Part shown: positions 1 through 4,980 of the stretch, in pieces | Numbering within the stretch: the stretch's first letter is position 1 | How the letters are laid out: every line of letters begins with the position of its first letter | Assembly: GCA_025464275.1 (NCBI GenBank) | Contig: JAODGR010000053.1 | Location: forward strand, 1 to 5,369 | Length of the DNA: 5,369 nt | Reading direction: 5' to 3' | DNA from: Methanosarcinales archaeon | GTDB taxonomy: Archaea > Halobacteriota > Syntropharchaeia > Alkanophagales > Methanospirareceae | Notes under the pieces: generated by a model | Seen by the model: only the letters and a program-made list of their open reading frames with translations | What the model was told of the DNA's origin: nothing | Database searches by the model: none | Translations under genes and position numbers: made by a program

Positions 1-2
1 AC

Positions 3-167
3 GACTGGCAGGACAATCATGGATTTGGTAACGTAACGTTTCTGCCGAAGCTGACCGGACAAAGTCCATGCGCACCGGTGCCCGAATTGCCAACGGTGGT
101 GCTGACCATCCTGGGACTGGTATCGCTTACGGGATACGTGGAGTTAAGGAAGAGGAAAAAAGAATAA
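3..167 (+). CDS. C-terminal end of an exported, PEF-CTERM-like sorted protein (partial)
   Basis: The open frame enters from the left edge and ends at TAA (165-167), giving 54 residues. The visible tail has the three-part layout of an archaeal C-terminal sorting signal. A short Pro/Glu motif, VPELPT (codons 78-95), is followed by a hydrophobic helix of roughly 16 residues (VVLTILGLVSLTGYV) and a basic end (ELRKRKKE). This resembles the PEF-CTERM signal processed by archaeosortases in Methanosarcinales and relatives, with PEL in place of PEF. By family knowledge such proteins are secreted by Sec, cleaved at the motif and attached to the cell surface. The residues before the motif (DWQDNHGFGN...) show no domain I recognise, so the function of the mature protein is unknown. 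A plain C-terminal membrane anchor is the alternative reading. Coding status is well supported by the tail structure and by the T-run right after the stop. Confidence 0.75.
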   Translation, partial: DWQDNHGFGNVTFLPKLTGQSPCAPVPELPTVVLTILGLVSLTGYVELRKRKKE

Positions 168-173
168 ATAAAC

Positions 174-197
174 ATTCTTTTTTTTCTCTTTCTCTCT
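174..197 (+). terminator. Pyrimidine/T-run terminator after the exported protein gene
   Basis: Eight Ts (178-185) followed by a C/T-only tract up to 197 begin 10 nt after the TAA stop. Archaeal RNA polymerase terminates at T-runs without needing a hairpin, and the placement is right. A second T7 run lies at 279-285 and could act as a backup. Confidence 0.6.
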
Positions 198-519
198 GTG
201 TTGCAGCTTCATCCCGAAACTAAGCACCTGTAGAACTCTATTTTTAGTAAAGATTCCTTAAAAGATACTGGTTACTTGTTTTTTTCCGATTTGATACCCG
301 ACAAATCCACTATCTGGCTTTCCAGCACCTTAATCAGCAACAATGCAAGTTCGAAAAAACAACGGCATCGGCTGCACCTTGCCCCTATCGGGGTCACTTA
401 ACAACAGGTATGCGGTTCGCTATCGCTCACCCAAACTAATGGCTTTGCATACCCCGCCGCCCGTTAGGCAAAATTTCTTAGAACGAACATCATGCGTGAG
501 ATGTTTGTACTGAACAACC
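198..519. other. Gene-poor region with short inverted repeats; no convincing gene
   Basis: No long open frame of convincing composition is present. What can be seen: a T7 run (279-285); a 4-bp CCCC/GGGG mini-hairpin (382-393); and a perfect 7-bp inverted repeat GGTATGC (407-413) / GCATACC (447-453) around a 33-nt spacer, extendable by two G-U pairs. There is also a minus-strand open stretch of 41 codons (397 down to 272, GTG start, TAA stop) whose last 26 residues read like a protein tail (ELALLLIKVLESQIVDLSG...), but it lacks a ribosome binding site and a good start. The region could hold a small RNA, the leader of the 520 ORF, or the remains of a decayed gene. I cannot choose between these, and I see no tRNA signature. 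Confidence 0.5.
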
Positions 520-738
520 ATGCACCTATTGGGACCAGATAAGCTGAAAGAATATTCAGAGATGACCGCGCAGCAATATGCCGATATGTTACGGGCACAG
601 GGCAAGGATAATGCCATCGGCTTCGCAATGAGCGAAGCGATAGTGCGTAAGAATCTAATGGGAAGCGACGTTGAAGTTGAAGGCAACCCCGACGAAGCGA
701 GATTAAACCTGAATACACAGATGAGGGATACAGAATAA
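520..738 (+). CDS. Small hypothetical protein, 72 residues
   Basis: I do not recognise a family. The frame opens just after a TGA at 511-513, so it cannot extend further upstream. Starts are M1 (520) or M15 (ATG at 562), and neither has a good Shine-Dalgarno sequence. The product is soluble and charged. Residues 6-50 look helical (KLKEYSEMTAQQYADMLRAQ then DNAIGFAMSEAIVRK), and the tail is acidic with no Cys and no membrane segment. The codons look ordinary for protein coding, and the gene ends convergently about 60 bp from the HdrD-like gene. A perfect 7-bp inverted repeat GCTTCGC/GCGAAGC with a 5-nt loop sits inside it at 620-638. It could be a genuine small gene or a fragment of an older one. 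The opposite-strand frames look like shadows. Confidence 0.45.
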   Translation: MHLLGPDKLKEYSEMTAQQYADMLRAQGKDNAIGFAMSEAIVRKNLMGSDVEVEGNPDEARLNLNTQMRDTE

Positions 739-752
739 AGATATCCAGAACC

Positions 753-779
753 AAAAAGTAAATATAAATAATAAAAAGT
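753..779 (-). terminator. A/T-rich terminator of the minus-strand mobA/HdrD-like unit
   Basis: Read on the minus strand, this stretch begins about 20 nt after the TAG stop of the HdrD-like gene. It gives two T5 runs joined by an A/T-only spacer (TTTTT at 773-777 and at 753-757 on the complement). That is a typical archaeal T-rich terminator. It lies in the 62-bp space between convergent genes. For the plus-strand small ORF the same stretch is A-rich and would not terminate well. Confidence 0.5.
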
Positions 780-800
780 AAGAAAGCCAGCCGACTCCTG

Positions 801-2045
801 CTACATCTCCTCCCTCGCTACCCGCTCCCGCCTCTCCAGCAGCCTGCCCAGGAAGACCACTAAGTCCTGTATCTCAAATTTATACCGGCGCGCATCCCTA
901 TCCCCCCGCTCATACTCATGCTTCAGGCAGTTAAAGTGTGAGAGGCATTTTGGACATGTGGTTATCAGGATGTCCACATCCTCAGCTTCTGCCTCTGCCA
1001 GTCTGAGCGTCCTCAGTGCTTTGCTACTATCGTTACAGTTCATCATCCCGCTGACGCCGCAGCAGAGTGCACTGTCCATTGAATGTGCCAGCTCCACCAG
1101 CTTCACCCCCGATTGCCTGATGGCATTCCGTGGCGCATCATACAGCCGGAAGCGCTTCAATGCACAGGGGTCATGATATGCAACCTTTAAGCCATCGTTA
1201 TGAAGACGTTCGGCATGGCTGAATCGCAATCGGTCACTCAACAGCTCCGAGATGTGGATCACCGAGATGCCTTCCTCCTCCAGGTTATAATACCGCTTGA
1301 AGGTAAAGAACCCCTCTGCACAACTTACTATCAGCTTCTTTATCCCCGCCTCCTTTATCTTACGCGTATTGTATGTTGCCAGACGCTGGAAGAGCTCGTA
1401 TTTACCCTGAAATAGTGCATCATGCCCGCAACATTTCAAACTCAGCAGCTTGGGCTTTATCCCTATCTCGTTCAGTAGCATGAGCGCATACTCCCCTATC
1501 TCGTGAAACTTCACTCCCACATCCATGAACAGGTCGAGGTAATCCACACACCCAGGAAAATAGCCATACTCATTCCCGCTGTCAGGGCTGCTCCCACCCT
1601 TAAAATCCACTGGTACCCCCCTATCAGTGAGGCTCATAAAATAGACTATCTCTGATAGCACCCTGTGTGCCACCAGCTCATTCTCATTGCCCGTGGCTCT
1701 ATCCCTCGCCCTCAACTGGATTACCAGCGATGGGAGATCGACGCCCTGCGGGCATACAATATAACAATTTTCACAGATGAGGCACTGCCAGTATGAGCAT
1801 GCATCTCCATCCCTATCCCCGTTCGCATCCGCATCCGCATTCGCATCAGCATCTACGCACACGCTGCTGGTCATATTGCCAGACAGAAGCTCATAGAGGA
1901 TAACACGCGGATTGAACTCTGATACACGCCGCAGAGGACATACTCCTGTACATTCCCCACACTGGTAACAGATTCGTGCTATACGCAGTGCCTCCTCTAT
2001 CGGAATGGGAATGGAATACTTCTCCTTCTTATCCTTCTCCCCCAT
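801..2045 (-). CDS. HdrD-like protein: HdrC-type [4Fe-4S] ferredoxin domain fused to two HdrB-type CCG domains
   Basis: The 414-residue length is close to that of HdrD (about 400). The N-terminus carries two classical [4Fe-4S] motifs, C26-x2-C29-x2-C32-x3-C36-P and C88-x2-C91-x2-C94-x3-C98-P. They are followed by two CCG (cysteine-rich) domains: domain one with C166, C205-C206-G and C242; domain two with C294, C328-C329-G and C364-P-K-C367. In the Hdr family these domains bind the active-site iron-sulfur cluster(s) that reduce CoM-S-S-CoB or related disulfides; similar fusions occur in GlpC/LutA-like and other electron-transfer proteins. Two oddities are visible. The first CCG domain ends C-A-E-G instead of C-x-x-C, so one ligand is missing. 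An 18-residue Asp/Ala/Asn tract (64-81) is inserted between the ferredoxin motifs. No HdrE-like membrane cytochrome or HdrA lies nearby, so the partner and true substrate are unknown; a paralogue of HdrD with another role is as likely as heterodisulfide reductase itself. It lies 29 bp after mobA. The start at 2045 places the first motif normally. Confidence 0.88.
   Translation of the reverse strand: MGEKDKKEKYSIPIPIEEALRIARICYQCGECTGVCPLRRVSEFNPRVILYELLSGNMTSSVCVDADANADADANGDRDGDACSYWQCLICENCYIVCPQGVDLPSLVIQLRARDRATGNENELVAHRVLSEIVYFMSLTDRGVPVDFKGGSSPDSGNEYGYFPGCVDYLDLFMDVGVKFHEIGEYALMLLNEIGIKPKLLSLKCCGHDALFQGKYELFQRLATYNTRKIKEAGIKKLIVSCAEGFFTFKRYYNLEEEGISVIHISELLSDRLRFSHAERLHNDGLKVAYHDPCALKRFRLYDAPRNAIRQSGVKLVELAHSMDSALCCGVSGMMNCNDSSKALRTLRLAEAEAEDVDILITTCPKCLSHFNCLKHEYERGDRDARRYKFEIQDLVVFLGRLLERRERVAREEM
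1803..1853 (-). repeat. In-frame hexanucleotide repeat encoding an Asp-Ala/Asn acidic tract
   Basis: On the coding strand, units of GAT-GCN and AAT-GCG repeat with a 6-bp period and then drift to GGG-GAT-AGG-GAT-GGA-GAT. The product is DADANADADANGDRDGD (residues 65-81 of the HdrD-like protein), flanked by Cys63 and Cys83. The last part resembles the D-x-D-x-N-G loop of calcium-binding motifs, but there is no acidic residue at loop position 12. Replication slippage is the simplest origin. Confidence 0.85.
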
Positions 2046-2073
2046 GGACTTTTTTAGAAAAACCCTCTTAAAA

Positions 2074-2084
2074 CTTATATAAAG
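2074..2084 (-). promoter_or_regulatory. TATA box for the HdrD-like gene inside the end of mobA
   Basis: The complement reads CTTTATATAAG, a near-perfect archaeal TATA element overlapping the last codons and stop of mobA. A start of transcription about 25 nt downstream would fall near 2052, a few bases before the ATG at 2045, giving a very short leader. A GAGGG on the minus strand (2063-2067) is too far from the ATG to be a standard ribosome binding site, which fits near-leaderless expression. The gene may therefore be transcribed both with mobA and on its own. Confidence 0.5.
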
Positions 2085-2818
2085 ATGGTATTTTTTCTCC
2101 TCCTCTCCTCTTCATCATTCTGCATGAGAGCTGCACACCGCTCCAGCTCGGCTGGTGTATTTATGTTCGTAAAGGTCATTAAATCCGGGTCTATCTCCCT
2201 TATCTCCGCCACGGGCAGGAAATAGACATTCAGCCGTGCCAGTATCTTTGATAACCTCCTCTCCCCTGCTATCACTCCATTCCTTATCGCAGTTAGTGTG
2301 GCTTCTCTTCGATACACGGCGTGTAGAGGCTCAAGCATTCCATTCTCCCAGCAGGGCACCACGGCATCATACCCCAAAGCCGAGCTTGTGCTCGTCTCAA
2401 AGAGGAAATCCAGCACCTCCGGGTTTACAAAAGGCATATCACAGCCGATAAACAGGCACTGAGCGCAGGGTGCATACTCCAGAGCAGCTATGAAGCCTGA
2501 AAGGGGTCCAGAATCGACTGGAGCAGCACAGTCTGTGTCAGTGTCATATACAATATGAAATTCCGTTCTTGCTCTTGCTCTTGCATCTATCTCTATCTTT
2601 ACTCTCTTCCTTATATCCTCCCCCTGTTTCCTCTCCCTCACAGCCACGATTATCTCATCTACCGCTACTTCTGCCGCTCGGTTGAGGGTATGCTGTAATA
2701 GAGGCTGATTGTTCAGGTAGGAGAGGCATTTATCGTATCCGCGGGATTGGAATCTCCTGCTTCTCCCTCCTGCAAGGACGATTATGGCTCTACCACCATT
2801 CCGGCTCCCTTCTCCCAT
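2075..2818 (-). CDS. mobA: Molybdenum cofactor guanylyltransferase (MobA-like)
   Basis: MobA transfers GMP from GTP to molybdopterin, giving the guanine dinucleotide cofactor used by Mo/W enzymes such as formylmethanofuran and formate dehydrogenases; it acts in the cytoplasm. The 247 residues show the full nucleotidyltransferase pattern. The GTP-binding loop L15-A-G-G-x-S-x-R-F23 is followed by Lys30 (DK-L motif), G104-P-L-S-G-F, the metal-binding C126-D-M-P-F, E163-P-L-H-A-V-Y-R-R, and the C-terminal T-N-I-N-T-P-A-E-L near residue 215. It is longer than the usual ~200 residues because of a basic/acidic loop (about 66-102) holding an Ala-Arg tandem repeat, and a charged tail (EEERRRK). The ATG at 2818 is the only start that keeps the nucleotide loop near the N-terminus. 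No ribosome binding site is seen, and a TATA-like box about 25 nt upstream suggests leaderless transcription. Related sugar-phosphate or MocA-type transferases are less likely given the motif set. Confidence 0.9.
   Translation of the reverse strand: MGEGSRNGGRAIIVLAGGRSRRFQSRGYDKCLSYLNNQPLLQHTLNRAAEVAVDEIIVAVRERKQGEDIRKRVKIEIDARARARTEFHIVYDTDTDCAAPVDSGPLSGFIAALEYAPCAQCLFIGCDMPFVNPEVLDFLFETSTSSALGYDAVVPCWENGMLEPLHAVYRREATLTAIRNGVIAGERRLSKILARLNVYFLPVAEIREIDPDLMTFTNINTPAELERCAALMQNDEEERRRKNTIFI
2567..2584 (-). repeat. Exact triplicated hexanucleotide in mobA (Ala-Arg x3)
   Basis: TCTTGC is repeated three times without change on the plus strand, reading GCA-AGA x3 in the gene and giving A-R-A-R-A-R at residues 79-84. 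It lies in the variable loop before the GPLSG motif, where an insertion is tolerable. A short GAC-ACT duplication (residues about 92-96, DTDTD) lies just after it. Confidence 0.85.
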
Positions 2819-2872
2819 TATATTTAAATATGTGCGGTTAGTTTATTTATCTGTGAGGTGTTGTGATGTAAG
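2819..2872. promoter_or_regulatory. Divergent promoter region between mobA and the membrane-protein gene
   Basis: These 54 bp separate two divergent genes. TATTTAAATA (2821-2830) is a perfect palindrome and thus a TATA element readable in both directions. For the plus-strand gene it would start RNA near 2851, about 20 nt before the ATG at 2873. For mobA the palindrome abuts the start codon and is too close, but a second element on the minus strand (complement of 2841-2851, GATAAATAAAC) lies about 25 nt upstream of the ATG and would give a leaderless mRNA. GAGGTG at 2855-2860 is the Shine-Dalgarno for the plus strand, with an ATG-TAA start-stop pair at 2866-2871 just before the real ATG. Confidence 0.55.
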
Positions 2873-3190
2873 ATGGAAGTACGAGATATAATATTCTCCT
2901 CAATAATGGTGTTCTCCGGTTTCGTGCTGGTCTATAAATTGGTCTACAACTATAGCCCCAGAGACCCCGTAGTCGTCATCTCCACTGTGGTATTGATAGG
3001 AATGATAGCGGCGATGCTCTTAAGTGTTAATGAGCGATTGCGGAGATTTGAGATCGAACTTAAAGACCATGAACGGTCATTACACATAAGCATGCACTCA
3101 GTGGAGGAAGAGGTGAAGGACAGAGTTGGAGGAGCGGTGAAGAAGCTGGACGAGGTGAGGGAGGAGCTACTTAGAAGGGGATACCGGTGA
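2873..3190 (+). CDS. Small membrane protein with two transmembrane helices and a cytoplasmic-type coiled-coil tail
   Basis: I do not recognise a named family. The 105 residues contain two hydrophobic helices, about 6-25 (IIFSSIMVFSGFVLVYKLVY) and 33-52 (VVVISTVVLIGMIAAMLLSV), joined by a short NYSPRDP loop. A long, highly charged helix (53-104; NERLRRFEIELKDHERSL..., VEEEVKDRVGGAVKKLDEV...) with heptad-like spacing follows, suggesting a coiled coil. By the positive-inside rule the basic tail should be cytoplasmic. The gene starts the plus-strand unit and its TGA is 4 nt before the HTH-ACT regulator, so the two are almost surely co-transcribed and possibly translationally coupled. A membrane tether or partner for the regulator is a reasonable but unproven idea. 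The ATG at 2873 is the first start after an in-frame TGA at 2864-2866. Confidence 0.8.
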   Translation: MEVRDIIFSSIMVFSGFVLVYKLVYNYSPRDPVVVISTVVLIGMIAAMLLSVNERLRRFEIELKDHERSLHISMHSVEEEVKDRVGGAVKKLDEVREELLRRGYR

Positions 3191-3194
3191 GCAA

Positions 3195-3701
3195 ATGTGG
3201 AAAGAGGTGGTGGATAAGTTCAGGGCTCTGCCATCGCAGAGGAAGGTTGTAGAGCTCCTGCTCAGGATGGGATTTCAGGTCTCTCACACCGGCAAAATCA
3301 CCTCTGGCGGCATTGAGATACCGCGAACCCAGATAGCGAAGAAGGCGGGAGTGGACAGGAGGGTGGTGGATATGGCAGTAAAGAGGATACAGAGCGATTC
3401 GGAGTTGCGGAAGATATTCGAGAATATGCGGTCCATCCCGTTCCTCAGGGATGTCGCACCCCTGCTCGGACTCAGTGTGGTCATCATTCACCCGAGGAAT
3501 GCCAGAGAGAGGGGGATACTGGGCGCTGTGGCAACTTTGATGGCGGAACGGGGCATATCTATACGCCAGGCGGTCAGCGATGACCCCTATCTGGTAGACG
3601 ACCCAAAACTCACTATTATCACAGATAAGAAGATACCGGGCAGTGTAATAGAGGAGATAGGGCAGATAGAGAGTGTGAAGGGTGTTCAGATCCATCAGTA
3701 A
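3195..3701 (+). CDS. HTH-ACT domain regulator of amino acid metabolism (COG2150-like)
   Basis: The 168-residue protein has a winged-helix/HTH-like N-terminal half. Helices fall at about 1-25, with a recognition unit at 42-65 (IPRTQIAKKAGVDRRVVDMA), followed by a linker with the motif SIPFLRDVAPLLGL. The C-terminal ACT domain (about 93-168) has the typical start strand LSVVIIHP, then helix GILGAVATLMAERGISI, strand SDDP...KLTIITD, and final helix plus strand ending VKGVQIHQ. ACT domains sense small ligands, usually amino acids, so this is a predicted ligand-responsive DNA-binding regulator, as annotated for the archaeal COG2150 family. Ligand and targets are not visible here. The ribosome binding site GGTGAG (3186-3191) overlaps the stop of the preceding gene, 3 nt before the ATG, supporting both the start and translational coupling. 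Confidence 0.85.
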   Translation: MWKEVVDKFRALPSQRKVVELLLRMGFQVSHTGKITSGGIEIPRTQIAKKAGVDRRVVDMAVKRIQSDSELRKIFENMRSIPFLRDVAPLLGLSVVIIHPRNARERGILGAVATLMAERGISIRQAVSDDPYLVDDPKLTIITDKKIPGSVIEEIGQIESVKGVQIHQ

Positions 3702-3707
3702 ACGCTG

Positions 3708-3751
3708 CATTTATCAATATCACGTATCACGTATTATCTCCTTAAACGAGG
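3708..3751 (+). promoter_or_regulatory. Possible promoter and ribosome binding site of the nicotinate phosphoribosyltransferase gene
   Basis: The 56-bp gap before the gene holds a modest TATA-like stretch (TTTATCAATAT, about 3710-3720) at a distance that would start RNA near 3740. A clear GAGGAT Shine-Dalgarno (3748-3753) sits a few bases before the ATG at 3758. There is no T-run terminator in the gap, so read-through from the regulator gene is also likely. Confidence 0.4.
3719..3732 (+). repeat. Tandem 7-bp direct repeat ATCACGT x2
   Basis: Two exact copies of ATCACGT stand head to tail between the TATA-like stretch and the ribosome binding site of the nicotinate phosphoribosyltransferase gene. 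A protein bound here would block transcription initiation, so an operator is possible. A chance duplication is the alternative. Confidence 0.5.
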
Positions 3752-3757
3752 ATAGAG

Positions 3758-4915
3758 ATGAAGTTCGGAGTGGTATCAGAAGAGGAGATTCTGGAAGGTA
3801 GGACGACTGACATCTACTTCCTCAGGACTGAGGAGATTTTGAGAGCAAAAGGCGTGAACCCGGTGGTCGTTGCTGAGGTGAGCACCACGAAAGGTGGTTG
3901 GGCGGTGCTGGCTGGGCTGGAAGACGTGGCTCACTTACTGGAAGGTAAGGAGGTGAACGTGTATGCAATGCCTGAGGGCACCATATTCTTCCCTTACGAG
4001 CCCGTTTTGCAGATTGAGGGTCGATATCTGGAATTCGCGCGCTATGAGACACCTCTCCTCGGATTCCTCTGCCATGAGTCCGGGATAGCGACGAAAGCAG
4101 CACGAATAAAACTCCTTGCCGGTGATGTACCCGTGATCTCCTTTGGTACCAGGAGGCAACACCCCGCAATAGCCGCGATGATAGAGCGATGTGCGTATGT
4201 AGGAGGCATGGATGGCGTGAGTTGCGTCGCGGGTGCCGAGCGTATAGGGATAAATGCCACGGGTACGATGCCCCATTCCCTGATTATATGCTTCGGTGAA
4301 GGCAGGCAGGAGGAGGCATGGAAGGCATTTGACGAGGTCATTCCGCATGATGTACCCCGGATATGCCTCTGCGATACCTATTGTGATGAGAAGGAGGAGG
4401 CAATAGCAGCTGCGAAGGCACTTGGTGATTCTCTACATGCCGTCAGGCTGGATACACCCTCCACCAGGCGAGGAGACTTCAGACGAATCATAGAGGAGGT
4501 GAGGTGGGAGCTCGACATCCGCGGTTATAAAGATGTGGGCATATTCGTGAGCGGCGGGATAGACGAAGCGGAAATACTCGCTCTTAAGGATATCGTGGCA
4601 GGATTCGGAATAGGGACGAGCGTTGCCAATGCTCGCTGCATAGATTTCGCTCTCGATATCGTGGAGCGTGAGGGCAAGCCGTGTGCGAAGCGAGGCAAGC
4701 GAGGTGGAAAGAAGCAGGTGTATCGGAGGGGAGGCACAATAGAGGAGGGTAGAGACCTGGTAACACTGGCAGGAGGGGGCGAGGGCGAGGATATGGAGCC
4801 GTTACTGAAGCCCATGCTCATCGATGGTGAAATCGTGGCTGAGTTCCCCTTCTCCATCGAGGATGCGAGGCAGAGGGTGAAGGACCAGCTGCGCAGACTC
4901 AGAGTCAGGCAGTGA
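3758..4915 (+). CDS. pncB: Nicotinate phosphoribosyltransferase, archaeal type
   Basis: The enzyme joins nicotinate to PRPP (usually with ATP hydrolysis) to give nicotinate mononucleotide, entering NAD by salvage; it is cytoplasmic. The 385 residues match the shorter archaeal form. Motifs in order: TTDIYF (16-21), an early strand region with MPEGTIFFPYEPVLQIEG (71-88), FGTRRQHP (129-136) in the substrate pocket, GTMPHS (169-174), LDTPSTRRGDF (231-241), the phosphate-binding VSGGID (264-269) and FGIGTSVAN (283-291), then a basic CAKRGKRGGKKQVYR segment (309-323) typical of this subfamily. Quinolinate phosphoribosyltransferase shares the fold but not this motif set or length. A Gly/Glu-rich stretch (GGGEGED, 339-345) arises from a GGGCGA duplication in the DNA. 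The start is fixed by GAGGAT six bases upstream. The gene follows the HTH-ACT regulator in the same direction, but a functional link is not evident. Confidence 0.93.
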   Translation: MKFGVVSEEEILEGRTTDIYFLRTEEILRAKGVNPVVVAEVSTTKGGWAVLAGLEDVAHLLEGKEVNVYAMPEGTIFFPYEPVLQIEGRYLEFARYETPLLGFLCHESGIATKAARIKLLAGDVPVISFGTRRQHPAIAAMIERCAYVGGMDGVSCVAGAERIGINATGTMPHSLIICFGEGRQEEAWKAFDEVIPHDVPRICLCDTYCDEKEEAIAAAKALGDSLHAVRLDTPSTRRGDFRRIIEEVRWELDIRGYKDVGIFVSGGIDEAEILALKDIVAGFGIGTSVANARCIDFALDIVEREGKPCAKRGKRGGKKQVYRRGGTIEEGRDLVTLAGGGEGEDMEPLLKPMLIDGEIVAEFPFSIEDARQRVKDQLRRLRVRQ

Positions 4916-4919
4916 TGTC

Positions 4920-4932
4920 CCGGTTTTTTATA
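4920..4932 (+). terminator. T-run terminator after the nicotinate phosphoribosyltransferase gene
   Basis: CCGG followed by T6 (4924-4929) begins a few bases after the TGA stop, as expected of an archaeal T-run terminator. A second T7 run lies at 4991-4997, but that is near the expected start of the next transcript. Confidence 0.55.
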
Positions 4933-4960
4933 CAATTAGACAATTAAATGTGCAAAAATA

Positions 4961-4980
4961 GAAAAATATAAAAAATATAT
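4961..4980 (+). promoter_or_regulatory. A/T-rich promoter of the DUF39/marker-16-like gene
   Basis: An almost pure A/T stretch containing AAATATAAAA and AATATAT lies 60-80 nt before the ATG at 5041. A start about 25 nt downstream would fall close to 4998, giving a leader of about 40 nt that carries GGTGG (5032-5036) as Shine-Dalgarno four bases before the ATG. With the upstream terminator this marks a separate transcription unit. Confidence 0.5.

Noticed and set aside
381..394. CCCC-TATC-GGGG hairpin as an intrinsic terminator or riboswitch part
   Set aside because: Only four pairs with no T-run after it, and no match to a riboswitch class I know.
340..430. tRNA-like GTTCGA or GGTTCG segments
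   Set aside because: No acceptor stem, anticodon arm or T-arm pairing can be built around them.
420..754. Minus-strand open frames of 88 and 96 codons opposite the small ORF
   Set aside because: They overlap each other and the plus-strand ORF, have Ser/Arg/Leu-rich shadow composition, and lack ribosome binding sites.
1803..1853. EF-hand or dockerin calcium site in the acidic tract
   Set aside because: The spacing matches only in part, and no acidic residue occupies loop position 12. The DNA repeat explains the tract more simply.
3171..3710. A 179-codon minus-strand open frame opposite the HTH-ACT gene
   Set aside because: It covers a well-supported regulator gene, and its His/Tyr/Leu-rich translation shows no domain, typical of an antisense shadow.
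3822..4935. Several long minus-strand frames opposite the nicotinate phosphoribosyltransferase gene
   Set aside because: The plus strand encodes a complete, motif-rich enzyme. The reverse frames are Pro/Ser/Arg-rich and mutually overlapping.
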